A DNA stretch of 64,000 nucleotides from contig JAUJMU010000005.1 of assembly GCA_030446715.1 (NCBI GenBank), forward strand, positions 267,709 to 331,708, read 5' to 3'. The stretch is from Cytophagales bacterium (GTDB taxonomy: Bacteria; Bacteroidota; Bacteroidia; Cytophagales; 172606-1). Position numbers and translations under genes: made by a program. Shown here piece by piece: positions 18,189 to 26,796 of the stretch (positions within the stretch are counted from its first letter, which is position 1; every line of letters begins with the position of its first letter). Under the pieces are notes generated by a model. That model made no database searches. It saw only the letters and a program-made list of their open reading frames with translations, and had not been told where the DNA came from.

Positions 18189-18470
18189 TTACATCACTTC
18201 GGCAGAGATGCCGCGCTGACAGATGGCGTTGCGCATGGGGGCGAGTTCGTCAAAAGCGCCTACCTTTACAGTGCATTTACCTTTGTAGTGAATGATCCAG
18301 GTACATTGCTCGGCTTGCTCGGGGGTGTGCTTGCAAACCTTGATCAGCGTCTGGATAACGTGGTCAAAAGTATTCACTTCATCATTGAATACAATCAAAT
18401 CTCTCAATTCGTCCACGAGGACGTCTTCTTCCTCAAGTACTTCGACGTCGGTATCCGGAAAATTTTGCAT
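18189..18470 (-). CDS. clpS: ATP-dependent Clp protease adaptor ClpS
   Basis: ClpS, 93 residues, brings N-degron substrates to ClpAP/ClpCP. Recognised from LIVFNDEVNTFDHVIQTLIK, the HTPEQAEQCTWIIHYKGKC stretch (the conserved metal/N-degron pocket region with His and Glu) and VKVGAFDELAPM. The acidic N-terminal tail (PDTDVEVLEEEDV) is the usual disordered extension. It is oriented like recR and ispH, with repeat DNA downstream. Confidence 0.92.
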   Translation of the reverse strand: MQNFPDTDVEVLEEEDVLVDELRDLIVFNDEVNTFDHVIQTLIKVCKHTPEQAEQCTWIIHYKGKCTVKVGAFDELAPMRNAICQRGISAEVM

Positions 18471-18560
18471 AATGATGCGGTTATTAAGCAGTATGCTAAA
18501 TTACAAAAAAAGCCTGTTCAGCGGAACAACAATTTTTTTTAATTACAGTTCAGCCATGGA

Positions 18561-19454
18561 TTAAGTTGTGGCCAGCAGAGGCAGTTGCCGGATGTGCCCC
18601 GCAACCCTCTCCATCAGCCACATAGGCGTGGAAGTAGCGCCGCAGATGCCCACCTTTTCTGCCCGTTCAAACCACACAGGATCAATCTCGCTTTCATTTT
18701 CCACGAAATAACTCTGTTCGTTGCATGCCTTGCAGACGCTGAACAGGGCCTTGCCATTGGAACTCTTCTTGCCGCTGACAAAAATAACCACCTCGTGTTC
18801 CAGAGCAAACTTCTGTAACTGCGGCTCCCGGTTGGATACCTGCCGGCAGATGCTGTCGTTGGCATCGAACAACGCACCCTCCCTTTCCGGATTTGCTTCC
18901 CTGATCCGTTCTTCGATCAGCTCTTTCATCCGGTAAAAGCCTTTGGTGCTTTTGGTGGTCTGGCTGAACAGCGTAACGGGGCGGGCAAAATCAATCTTGT
19001 CTAGGTCTTCCTCCGTGGTAACCACAATGGCTTTGTCGGTGGTTTGACCGGCGAGGCCGATTACTTCGGCATGACCCGGCTGCCCGTAGATCACAATCTG
19101 GCCGCTCTGGGTTTCCATCTGGTCAAAGGCATGCTTCACCCGGTTCTGAAGCTTCAGCACCACGGGGCAGGAGGCATCTATAAGTTCGATATTGTTTTGA
19201 AGGGCCAGCTGATAGGTGGAAGGCGGCTCACCGTGGGCCCGGATGAGCAGTTTGCAATCCCGGAGTTTCTTCATCTGCTCCCGGTCAATAACCCGCAGGC
19301 CCCTGGCGTGCAGGCGCTGCACCTCCATGCTATTGTGTACAATGTCGCCGAGACAATACAGCACACCGGAATTTTCCATTTCGTCTTCGGCCATCTGAAT
19401 GGCATACTCCACTCCAAAGCAGTACCCTGAGTTCTTGTCTATCGTTACTTCCAT
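18561..19454 (-). CDS. ispH: 4-hydroxy-3-methylbut-2-enyl diphosphate reductase
   Basis: IspH (LytB), the last enzyme of the MEP isoprenoid pathway, a [4Fe-4S] reductase giving IPP and DMAPP. Start at 19454 (MEVTIDKNSGYCFGVEYAI) makes the first cluster cysteine Cys12; the others are Cys96 (LIDASCPVVLKLQ) and Cys203 (ANDSICRQVSNRE). IRAHGEPPSTY and SSNGKALFSVCK are also typical. 297 residues. dxs, the first enzyme of the pathway, is also in this window (57569-59497). A degraded copy of part of ispH lies near 22.45 kb. Confidence 0.95.
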   Translation of the reverse strand: MEVTIDKNSGYCFGVEYAIQMAEDEMENSGVLYCLGDIVHNSMEVQRLHARGLRVIDREQMKKLRDCKLLIRAHGEPPSTYQLALQNNIELIDASCPVVLKLQNRVKHAFDQMETQSGQIVIYGQPGHAEVIGLAGQTTDKAIVVTTEEDLDKIDFARPVTLFSQTTKSTKGFYRMKELIEERIREANPEREGALFDANDSICRQVSNREPQLQKFALEHEVVIFVSGKKSSNGKALFSVCKACNEQSYFVENESEIDPVWFERAEKVGICGATSTPMWLMERVAGHIRQLPLLATT

Positions 19455-19529
19455 CCTCGTACAAGTAAAATTATCTGATGCCCGGATCCGGGTTGCACGT
19501 CCGGGCATCCTCACCAGTTGTTAAACAGC

Positions 19530-20237
19530 TTAAGACCGGTTCACGTTCACTGCATTTTTCGCAATCGTTTTAGAATTGGCCAGATCAGCCACATAATTCA
19601 CCTGCTCCTCCGTAGTGATGTTGGTCGTATCCAGCACGTAGGCATCCTTTGCCTGCGTCAGCGGATTTTCAGCGCGGGTAGTATCAATAAAGTCCCGTTT
19701 CTTCAGGTTATCCAGAATTTCTTCTATCCCGATGAATTCTTCCCGTCCGGCCAGTTCCATCTGCCGGCGCCGGGCCCGTACCATCAGATCGGCCGTCATG
19801 AACAATTTCAGTTCAGCATCCGGAAATACAAATGTACCGATGTCACGCCCATCCATGACTATACCCTTTTTCTGGCCCATGAGTTGCTGCTGCTTCACCA
19901 TTTCGCGGCGCACCGGCACGAGGGCACTGACTTCGCTTACTTTCGCCGAAATGTACATTTTCCGGATCTCATCTTCTACGTTCAGACCATTCAGGTAGGT
20001 TTCGCTTTTGCACAGGGCCGGGTTATACGTAAAGTGGATGCGGATTTTCTTCAGTGCATCTTCTACCTCCCGCGGATTGGTCAGGCTCACGTAATGCTCA
20101 CAGAAGTAAAGCGTTACGGCCCGGTACATGGCTCCGGTATCAATGTACGAATAGCCAAGACGGGCAGCTACGGCTTTGGCTGTCGTGCTCTTGCCGCAGG
20201 CGGAATAACCATCAATGGCAACGATTATTTTTTGCAT
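19530..20237 (-). CDS. cmk: Cytidylate kinase
   Basis: CMP/dCMP kinase, 235 residues. P-loop DGYSACGKSTTAKAVA at 9-24, YIDTGAMYRAVTLY, GIVMDGRDIGTFVFPDAE, and the LID arginines in VRARRRQMEL. It makes CDP/dCDP for nucleic acid and lipid synthesis. It is 75 bp upstream of ispH on the same strand; cmk-ispH proximity is common in bacteria. Confidence 0.95.
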   Translation of the reverse strand: MQKIIVAIDGYSACGKSTTAKAVAARLGYSYIDTGAMYRAVTLYFCEHYVSLTNPREVEDALKKIRIHFTYNPALCKSETYLNGLNVEDEIRKMYISAKVSEVSALVPVRREMVKQQQLMGQKKGIVMDGRDIGTFVFPDAELKLFMTADLMVRARRRQMELAGREEFIGIEEILDNLKKRDFIDTTRAENPLTQAKDAYVLDTTNITTEEQVNYVADLANSKTIAKNAVNVNRS

Positions 20238-20329
20238 GTAAGCAGTATTCGGGCAGATTGGTCAAAAGGTTCCGCAAATATAGCAAAGCCACAGGGAGCC
20301 GTAGTGGCCGACAACGGGAGTGTTTGAAA

Positions 20330-20371
20330 AACACAAAAAAGCCTTGCAGCATTACAAAAGCTCTGCAAGGC
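20330..20371 (-). terminator. Terminator after small lipoprotein
   Basis: GCCTTGCAG/CTGCAAGGC with a 13-nt loop; on the minus strand it is followed by TTTTTTGTGTTTTT. It is 21 nt from the stop codon of the 49-residue lipoprotein. Confidence 0.8.
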
Positions 20372-20392
20372 ATTAACTGGTTGAAGGATTCT

Positions 20393-20542
20393 TTATTTCT
20401 TGTATGCCGAGGGCGTGCGGTTTGGCTGCTTCTTGTAGCTTTTAGGGGTCCAGGTCTGCTTCATGGGGCTATACCGGACGCACGAGCCCAAAAACGCAAC
20501 CAGCAGTAGTAGTGTTGCTGCCAGAATAGCTGCTCTTTTCAT
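20393..20542 (-). CDS. Small lipoprotein (49 aa)
   Basis: A short gene found by direct translation. ATG at 20542-20540 and TAA at 20395-20393. The N-terminus MKRAAILAATLLLLVAFLGS is a lipoprotein signal with lipobox LGSC, followed by a basic mature peptide of about 29 residues (VRYSPMKQTWTPKSYKK ... SAYKK). It has its own terminator. No family or function is recognised, but signal, stop and terminator together make a real gene likely. Confidence 0.75.
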   Translation of the reverse strand: MKRAAILAATLLLLVAFLGSCVRYSPMKQTWTPKSYKKQPNRTPSAYKK

Positions 20543-20655
20543 GGGTAAATGTATATTGGCGTTACGTTAAAACTTAATGTGTATTTTAAGCGTAGGCTGT
20601 GCAGGTTTGGAAGGATTAAAATTACGCCTTAAGGCCTTCCCTGACAACAGGATGT

Positions 20656-22308
20656 ATGATTACAGCCAAGAACGTATCGCCTCAGAATTTCAGCCTGCGC
20701 GGTCAGGTAGTTGATGTGGTAAGGGGTAAACTTACCGGCGCAGTAGTGGATATTGAAGGAGGTAAAATTGCCGCCGTCCGCCCCGTATCCGTTCCTGCCG
20801 GACCTTACCTGCTGCCGGGATTCGTGGATGCGCACGTCCATATCGAAAGTTCGCTGCTGACACCGGCACAGTTTGCCCGGCTGGCCGTTGTGCATGGCAC
20901 GGTAGCCACGGTGTCTGATCCGCACGAAATCGGCAATGTGCTGGGAACGGAGGGCGTAAGGTATATGCTGCAAAACGGCCGGAATGTGCCTTTTAAGTTT
21001 TATTTTGGGGCTCCCTCCTGCGTACCAGCCACTACTTTTGAAACAGCCGGTGCGGTAATCAGCACGCAGGACGTTGATGAACTGCTGCAGATGCCCGAAA
21101 TCCGCTATCTGGCCGAGATGATGAACTGGCCCGGTGTACTGCACGGCGACCCGGAGGTAGGCGAAAAAATTGCCCTTGCCCGGCGGTATAACAAACCCGT
21201 AGACGGCCATGCCCCCGGCCTCTGCGGTGAACAGGCCCGGCAATACGCTGCCGCCGGCATTACCACAGATCACGAATGTTTTACCCGTGAAGAAGCCCTT
21301 GACAAGCTGAAGCTGGGCATGCACATCCTGATCCGGGAGGGCAGCGCCGCCAAAAACTTCGGGACGCTGATTGATCTGCTGCGCGATTATCCGGAGCAGA
21401 TCATGTTCTGCTCCGACGATAAGCACCCCGACAGTCTGGTGCTGGGGCATATTGACCAACTCGTCCGGCGGGCCGTTGGCAGGGGCATTGATCCGTTTAA
21501 AGTACTGCGGGCGGCCTGCTATAATCCGGTGAAGCATTATGGGCTGGATACCGGCCTGCTGCAACCCGGCGACCCGGCTGATTTTATTGTGGTGGATAGC
21601 CTGAAGCAATTTAAAGTGCTGAAGACGTACATCAACGGCCAGCTGGTAGCGGAGAATGGGCAAAGTCTCATTCCCTCCGTAAGCAGTGAAATCGTGAACC
21701 AGTTCAATACTTCGCCCAAAACGCCGGAACAGTTTGCCGTAACGGCCGGCAAAGAAGAAATCCCGGTCATAGAGGCAATTGACGGCCAGTTGGTAACGCA
21801 CAAACTGATGGTGCGGGCAAAGATTACCGGTGATAATGCAGTAGCCGATCCGGAAAACGACATTCTGAAGATTACGGTGGTGAACCGCTACGCCGATGCA
21901 CCGCCGGCGGTGGCTTTCGTGAAGAACTTCGGTTTGAAAAACGGAGCCATTGCTTCGTCGGTGGCTCACGATTCGCACAACATTATCGCCGTCGGCACGG
22001 ATGATGAGGCCATCTGCCGCGCCGTCAATCTGGTGATCGGAGCCAGAGGCGGTTTATCGGCGGTGGCCGGAAACGAAGAGCACCTGCTGCCGCTGCCGGT
22101 GGCCGGCCTGATGAGCGGCGAAGACGGCTACCAGGTGGCCCGCCAGTACGAGGCCCTGGACAAATTCGCCAAAGGGATGGGCAGCCGCCTCAGGTCTCCC
22201 TTCATGACGCTGTCTTTCATGGCCCTGCTGGTGATTCCATCAATCAAGCTTAGTGACAAGGGATTGTTTGACGGGGAGAGGTTTGCGTTTGTGGAGCAGG
22301 ACAGTTAG
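20656..22308 (+). CDS. ade: Adenine deaminase
   Basis: An adenine deaminase of the amidohydrolase superfamily, 550 residues, converting adenine to hypoxanthine and ammonia in purine salvage. The metal-binding motif DAHVHIES (about 58-65), VSDPHEIGNVLG, PVDGHAPGL, TDHECFT, CSDDKHPDSL and the C-terminal domain SSVAHDSHNIIAVGTD and GLMSG are all characteristic of the Ade type rather than ADAL. Single gene. Confidence 0.95.
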   Translation: MITAKNVSPQNFSLRGQVVDVVRGKLTGAVVDIEGGKIAAVRPVSVPAGPYLLPGFVDAHVHIESSLLTPAQFARLAVVHGTVATVSDPHEIGNVLGTEGVRYMLQNGRNVPFKFYFGAPSCVPATTFETAGAVISTQDVDELLQMPEIRYLAEMMNWPGVLHGDPEVGEKIALARRYNKPVDGHAPGLCGEQARQYAAAGITTDHECFTREEALDKLKLGMHILIREGSAAKNFGTLIDLLRDYPEQIMFCSDDKHPDSLVLGHIDQLVRRAVGRGIDPFKVLRAACYNPVKHYGLDTGLLQPGDPADFIVVDSLKQFKVLKTYINGQLVAENGQSLIPSVSSEIVNQFNTSPKTPEQFAVTAGKEEIPVIEAIDGQLVTHKLMVRAKITGDNAVADPENDILKITVVNRYADAPPAVAFVKNFGLKNGAIASSVAHDSHNIIAVGTDDEAICRAVNLVIGARGGLSAVAGNEEHLLPLPVAGLMSGEDGYQVARQYEALDKFAKGMGSRLRSPFMTLSFMALLVIPSIKLSDKGLFDGERFAFVEQDS

Positions 22309-22363
22309 CGACAGAATTTATTCACAAAATTGTGGATACAAGTTAATTATTTTGATAACGCTG

Positions 22364-22380
22364 TCAGAACTTTCTCAAAA
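22364..22380 (-). repeat. Copy of the TTTTGAGAAAGTNCTGA motif
   Basis: A 17-nt motif, TTTTGAGAAAGTTCTGA on the minus strand, that also forms the two inverted ends of the element at 55327-55543 with one base different each time. Confidence 0.45.
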
Positions 22381-22439
22381 TACTGCTTCGGGTGACCCCG
22401 GAGCAGGTGGTCCAAGCATGAACGCCTGACCCAGAACAG

Positions 22440-22512
22440 AGTATGCACAATATTGCCGAAACAATACAGCACATTGGCATTTTCCATCCCATCTTCGAAC
22501 ATTAAAATGGAA
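22440..22512 (-). pseudogene. ispH-like gene fragment
   Basis: The minus strand encodes EDGMENANVLYCFGNIVHT, which aligns with EDEMENSGVLYCLGDIVHN of the intact ispH 3 kb away. DNA similarity runs over about 70 bp (22442-22509 against 19335-19400) and fades on both sides; the stretch to 22400 (VRRSC) is weaker. There is no start, cluster cysteines or continuation. It looks like the scrap of a diverged second ispH. Confidence 0.65.
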
Positions 22513-23155
22513 AACCTAAACATCACTCTAAAAATTTTTAACACTTTTGTTGACTCTTATTGTTGTAATGTTTTCTTTACAGAAAATCATATGGCAAATA
22601 TTTCACTTTATCAGATGAAATATTGTATTAGACTTAGTATCAAGTTGATACTCAATGCCTTAACTGTTAAACTTCAAACTTTGCAGGGTTTGCACCATTC
22701 TTAACGCCCTTTGCGTGAGAAAAACAACTCCGTTTTCCGCAAAGAACGCCAGGAGAAAGCCGCGAAAGGCATTAAGGGGACGATTTATTTTTATTAACGT
22801 GCAGTAAATCCGTTTATAAAAAGTCTATTATATAGCAGAAATATCTGATTTGTAGTAAAGCTTATCCTAAAACCTGCAAGGTTTCCAAAACCTTGCGGGT
22901 TTGGTACCACAGCCGATATACTATTGCTATAGAATTAACCGGTCAATACTGCTTATTTAGCCATGTGGGTCAACATGGAAATTAACATCTTCGCTATTTC
23001 TCTGCAATACTTATACTCAAAGGGAATTGTTATTTTGATCAATTCTTAAAAATACCAAGATAGATCCTGCAATTCCTGTTACCCTACCTGTCTTCTTTCC
23101 AAGGAGTTATTCTTTTGACTACCAAACAATTACCAACCTTATTCCCTTCAGTTTT
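22513..23155. other. AT-rich intergenic stretch
   Basis: About 640 bp, clearly more AT-rich than the housekeeping genes. No convincing gene is seen; short ORFs here have biased, low-information translations. It contains one palindrome (22870-22902). Confidence 0.55.
22870..22902. repeat. Palindromic repeat
   Basis: AAACCTGCAAGGTTT and AAACCTTGCGGGTTT form a 15-bp stem with one G-T pair around a 3-nt loop. This type of 'CTGCAAGG' palindrome is a common dispersed repeat look in Bacteroidota intergenic DNA. Confidence 0.5.
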
Positions 23156-23686
23156 ATGAAAAAAATCTCTATCAATGATCCGAGGAGAAGCTGCGTTGCT
23201 TTGTCTGGCCGTATTTATAGGCTCCTGCCGAGCAAAAAGAATCAGTAGCACCACTGAACCCTGTAGCTGAGTACACGGCACAAACCATTATAAAGGAACC
23301 CTTTGCAACTCGTGCGGTTTACGTACAGTACCATTTGACTGCTTTAGCCGTAGGAATCGCTCAATTAGCTTCTGATCCTGAATTCCGTCAACTTGTTTAT
23401 CAGGAGGCTGATCAGGAAAAAATATGGCGAGAATAGTGCTTTACTTTACCACTTATACCGAAAAGCTCCAGAAATTGGAATTGATATGATTGGCACCCTG
23501 AAAAAACGCCGCTGGAAAACAGGATTTCAGCCAATCAGCAAAGGCATTCTGGGGCATAAATGGAAAAGTGCTGTATCCTCAAATTTTGATTCCTTTCTAT
23601 ACTGAACACCGTAGCGGAGGTATTTCCGCACGATCTTCAAAAGATAAACCTCCGATTATTGTTATATATAACGGAGAAGAAGGCAA

Positions 23687-24784
23687 AAAAACTTTTCCCG
23701 GTTATTTAAGTAGCTAAGCGAAAATTATCTGGTATTTTTTTTCCAAAGGTAGCGAGTATGTTTTCCAAGGCATCGCGGAGGCTTTGTCTGGTAAGGAAGT
23801 CTTCGGGTTCAAGCCAGTGATACTTGATTTGTTCCCACAGGATTTCAATCAGATTCAGTTCGGGACAATAAGGCGGAATGAACTGAATGAGAAGTCCTTC
23901 TTTTCCCATCTCTTACGCTTACGCTCAAAGCCTTTGCTGTGATGGGTGGGAGCATTGTCGGGGACAACCACGGTTTTTTTCCGGATGGTCTGGACAAACT
24001 CTCAAAACAGGCTATGACTACTTCACTGGTGGCTGCGCCCTGACAGGTGAAAGGATAAAGCTGATTGCTGCGGGTCATAAAAGCCAGCGTAGTCAGGTTC
24101 TGACTTTGCGTGGCAGGCATGAAAGCCCGCTCTTCCCCTTTTGCTGCCAGCCGTAAGGAATAACAGCCTCATAGATTCACCCCCATCTCATCAAAGTAAT
24201 ACAGGTCAGTTTCTCCACTGTCCTCCAAGGCCTGCAAAAGTTTCATTTCCGTAAGGAAAATCCGTATTCTTCTTCATTGCGCAGGTGTCTTCCGCTTTTG
24301 CGTATGCGTTTGTAAGAGAGTCCTTCGCTGCGGAATACCCGTCTCAAAGTCCACACGGACAGCGTTTTTCCCAGTTGCTCTTTTACTTTCTCAGCTACCC
24401 TGCGTGTCCTGTGAAGTCCGGTTGTTACCCAGCCGCATACTGTTTTTTTTCCTCTTCACTCAGACTGGCCGGACGACCAGTCCGGGAAGCGTCCATCAAA
24501 CTGATCTCCTGCTTTTCCTGCTGTTTTTCCCAACTGCCAAACCAGTTGCTACTGGAGCACCTTCGCTCCATGTGTCCCTGTCTACGGAAAACAATTCAGC
24601 TAACTGCTCCATTCTATAGCCCCGGTTACTTAGCAGCAAGGCCTGAGCCCGCTGCCGCTCCCGGTGATTGTCACTCTCCCGGTAGAGCTTCTCTACTTGT
24701 TCCTGCTGCTCCTGCGTTAATTTTACAAACATTATTGTTATATATTTTCCCGAAAATACCCAAAAACTTTTCCCGGTTATTTAA
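23687..24784 (-). mobile_element. IS630-type insertion sequence, degenerate
   Basis: About 1.1 kb carrying an IS630-family transposase remnant inside the lipoprotein-like gene. It is bracketed by a 23-bp direct repeat (AAAAACTTTTCCCGGTTATT...) at 23687-23709 and 24762-24784. A second 15-bp match (ATTATTGTTATATAT) lies at 23655-23669 and 24731-24745. IS630 elements normally duplicate only TA, so the long repeats are unusual; the boundaries are therefore approximate. The transposase stop codon falls inside the left repeat. Confidence 0.7.
23706..24732 (-). pseudogene. IS630 family transposase, frameshifted
   Basis: The N-terminal helix-turn-helix part (QEQVEKLYRESDNHRERQRA, LLLSNRGYRMEQLAELFSVD) begins at 24732. 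The middle (WEKQQEKQEISLMDASRTGR, QSQNLTTLAFMTRSN, TVVVPDNAPTHHSKG) and the C-terminal DDE end (FIPPYCPELNLIEILWEQIK, HWL) follow in other frames, with a stop at 23706. There is also an apparent insertion near 24560 with a GGAGC/GCTCC hairpin. Several frame changes, some in A/T runs. An active enzyme is unlikely but not excluded if the shifts are sequencing errors. Confidence 0.8.
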
Positions 24785-25678
24785 TTGATGCAAATGGAAA
24801 TTTTGTTCTGGCAGGCATTGAAGTAGACGAAAAATATGCCAGAAAGCACGAAGTTTGGGTTATATCCCTCAACGAAGATGCAGAAATGGACTATAGCGTC
24901 CAAAGAATATGTGCTCCTGACGAACAACCGCCGGGCTGTGAGTTGGAGCCGCAGCCCACGGAGCCTCCCCCTCCCCCGCCCCCTTCTCCTAAGGTCTGTG
25001 ACGATGGCAACCTTGGAACTCCTATAAACGAATATGGCATGGACGTCAAAGTGACACAGATGAGTTTACGTTGCCACAATGAATCATGGATAGCAGGAAG
25101 AAGTGAAGTATATTTCAGATGCACTACTTCTGATCCTACAGAGGATTTTAGAAGATGGGATTATCCTGGTTCCCCTCTCAAAGAAGGCGACTATAACATC
25201 TATAATTTTACTCGGACTCAGGTAGACATGGGAAATTCGGAATATCCTGATGCATCAATCATTTTGATTTATAGACAAGTAGAGTATCTTGTAAATGCTA
25301 CCTACATATCTTGGGGACAGGATTACCCTTTTAATAATGCTTATCTAGAAGATTATCGCAAATCTTGTGTATTCTACACAGTTTTTGAAAAAGATGGCTT
25401 TCCCTCTCAGGACCAGTCTGTGGATGTTTCTTCGGGTCCTGTTGCCAATCATTTTGCTGCTGGTAAAACTGTTTCTGTTTCATACATTTCGGCTGATCCT
25501 CCCTACATGACCGGTTGGTTTCATTATTTTAAAGACACCCAAGACCAGTACCCTTGTGGGTTATGGAACACTAACTCATGTATAAGCTTTACCCTGGACT
25601 CCTTCAAAGGACCACGAAGGAATTATTGACAACTGGGGCCGGGTGACATTCATCCCTATGAGTGGATGTAAGGTGGGT

Positions 25679-25775
25679 AGAAAAGAGAATACGCTCTTCA
25701 TTCCGTAGGGACGTAACCAAGGTTGAACCAGTTATGTCCCTACGGGATGAAGAGAAGGAGCCAGGCTCTTTTCTA
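25679..25775. repeat. Palindromic element (CCGTAGGGAC type)
   Basis: Left arm 25694-25717 (CTCTTCATTCCGTAGGGACG...) and right arm 25731-25754 pair with 2 mismatches. Outer AGAAAAGAG/CTCTTTTCT arms (25679-25687 and 25767-25775) extend the stem. It lies directly upstream of the beta-barrel gene. Confidence 0.7.
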
Positions 25776-25827
25776 GAGGTTCGTGTTCTTCCGGGACCTT
25801 GTACGTAACTTCAAAACAATTTCAAAT

Positions 25828-26538
25828 ATGGTAATGCACCAACGTATATGCTTGCTGGTCAGCCTAATCCTCTTTTTAGGGCAACACCCGTCAAACCCTG
25901 CTTTTGCCCAAAGCAGATGGACTGGCGGCCTGCACATTTCTTCCAGAATAACCAACGGAAATAACTACAGCCAGCGGGACATCAGGCAGGATACGGGACC
26001 GGATTTCATAAATGGCATCGGCATAAGTCTGCTCCGCTTCAGAACGCCCCGCACCTTTTACCAGACTGGCCTCCACTATTTGCGCAAGAGTGTTTCCCTG
26101 AATAATGAGCCGGATTACCGGCTCTTTTTAGACAATGCCGGGGGGAGTGAATTTGTAGAAGTAGGCATAATGGACTGGACCCGGCACTTTAGTTCTTTGT
26201 CCCTGCCGGTCCAGTGGCACTACAAAGTCTTTAACCGGGAAGGCACCAATCTGATCGTGGGCGGAGGGGCAAGCTTCAAGTGGCTGTTTCATACCGTGTA
26301 CAAATACAACTCTACCTATGACGGGGCGCAGCGGCGGGCAGGTACAAGAGGCTTTTCAAAAGAAAGCGTATCCGGTTTGCTGCACGCCGGTATCGGATTA
26401 TACCAACCGGTTGGGGCTAAATACGTGCTGCTGCTTCAGCCGCAGTTTATCTGGGGATTGACCCGGGAAGAAGACCGGGAAGGAAAGGGAAAGGACAACA
26501 GTTTTATGTTGCAACTGGAACTGCACCGCCGCTGGTGA
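25828..26538 (+). CDS. Outer membrane beta-barrel protein
   Basis: A predicted outer membrane protein of about 236 residues. Start at 25828 (MVMHQRICLLVSLILFLGQ) gives a signal peptide ending AFAQ; an upstream in-frame ATG would start in repeat DNA. The mature part shows alternating hydrophobic strands typical of PorT-like or OmpW-size barrels (WTGGLHISSRITNG, TFYQTGLHYLRKSV, LPVQWHYKVF, LIVGGGASFKWLF, GLLHAGIGLYQPVG) and ends with an aromatic residue (HRRW), as barrel proteins do. Transported molecule unknown. It is flanked by repeats on both sides. Confidence 0.75.
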   Translation: MVMHQRICLLVSLILFLGQHPSNPAFAQSRWTGGLHISSRITNGNNYSQRDIRQDTGPDFINGIGISLLRFRTPRTFYQTGLHYLRKSVSLNNEPDYRLFLDNAGGSEFVEVGIMDWTRHFSSLSLPVQWHYKVFNREGTNLIVGGGASFKWLFHTVYKYNSTYDGAQRRAGTRGFSKESVSGLLHAGIGLYQPVGAKYVLLLQPQFIWGLTREEDREGKGKDNSFMLQLELHRRW

Positions 26539-26557
26539 GCATAGATCCAGACACCCC

Positions 26558-26762
26558 TCTGGTTCAAGCGTCCACGCTTGAACCTATCGTCATCCACCAC
26601 CATTGAACCATTGGCCGTACAGAGGCAAGCGTCCACGCCTGCCCATGGAAGCGGCACTTTGCGGAGGAGGCCAGGCGTGGACGCCCGGGGGCAGCGGAAC
26701 CAACCGTATGCGTGATGTGCGCAGGGGCCGCAAGGGGTTCAAGCGTGGACGCTTGAACCAGA
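26558..26762. repeat. Repeat element A, copy 1 (205 bp)
   Basis: The ends are palindromes built on TTCAAGCGTCCACGCTTGAA in inverted orientation to each other, each preceded by TCTGG/CCAGA. The interior shares long stretches with the copy at 35218-35429 (TATCGTCATCCACCAC, TTTGCGGAGG, CCAACCGTATGCG). A nested pair (AGCGTCCACGCCTG / CAGGCGTGGACGC) lies in the middle. Confidence 0.85.
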
Positions 26763-26796
26763 CAGGGTGACAATATTGATGTCTGACAAATAGTTC

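Larger units (their letters stand above)
23156..25629 (+). pseudogene. Secreted lipoprotein-like gene split by IS630-type insertion
   Basis: The 5' part (23156-23709) starts MKK and has a signal with lipobox IGSC, then LNPVAEYTAQTIIKEPFAT, HLTALAVGIAQLASDPEFR, KAPEIGIDMIGTL, LYPQILIPFYTEHRSGG and PPIIVIYNGEEGKKTFPGYL. These pieces lie in changing frames; each change is cured by removing one A from an A-run (23159-23165, 23234-23238, 23417-23422, 23501-23506). After the insertion the sequence resumes at 24785 (DANGNFVLAGIEVDEKYARK), has a polyproline linker (PPPPPPPSP), and a domain with CHNESWIAGRSEVYFRC and SISADPPYMTGW-like text to the stop at 25629. The uninterrupted protein would have about 460 residues. 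Function not recognised. Confidence 0.75.

Noticed and set aside
20629-21978. 449-codon open frame antisense to adenine deaminase
   Set aside because: It lies fully opposite a clearly recognised gene; its translation is rich in Arg/His/Gly and matches no family. It is a by-product of GC-biased codon use.
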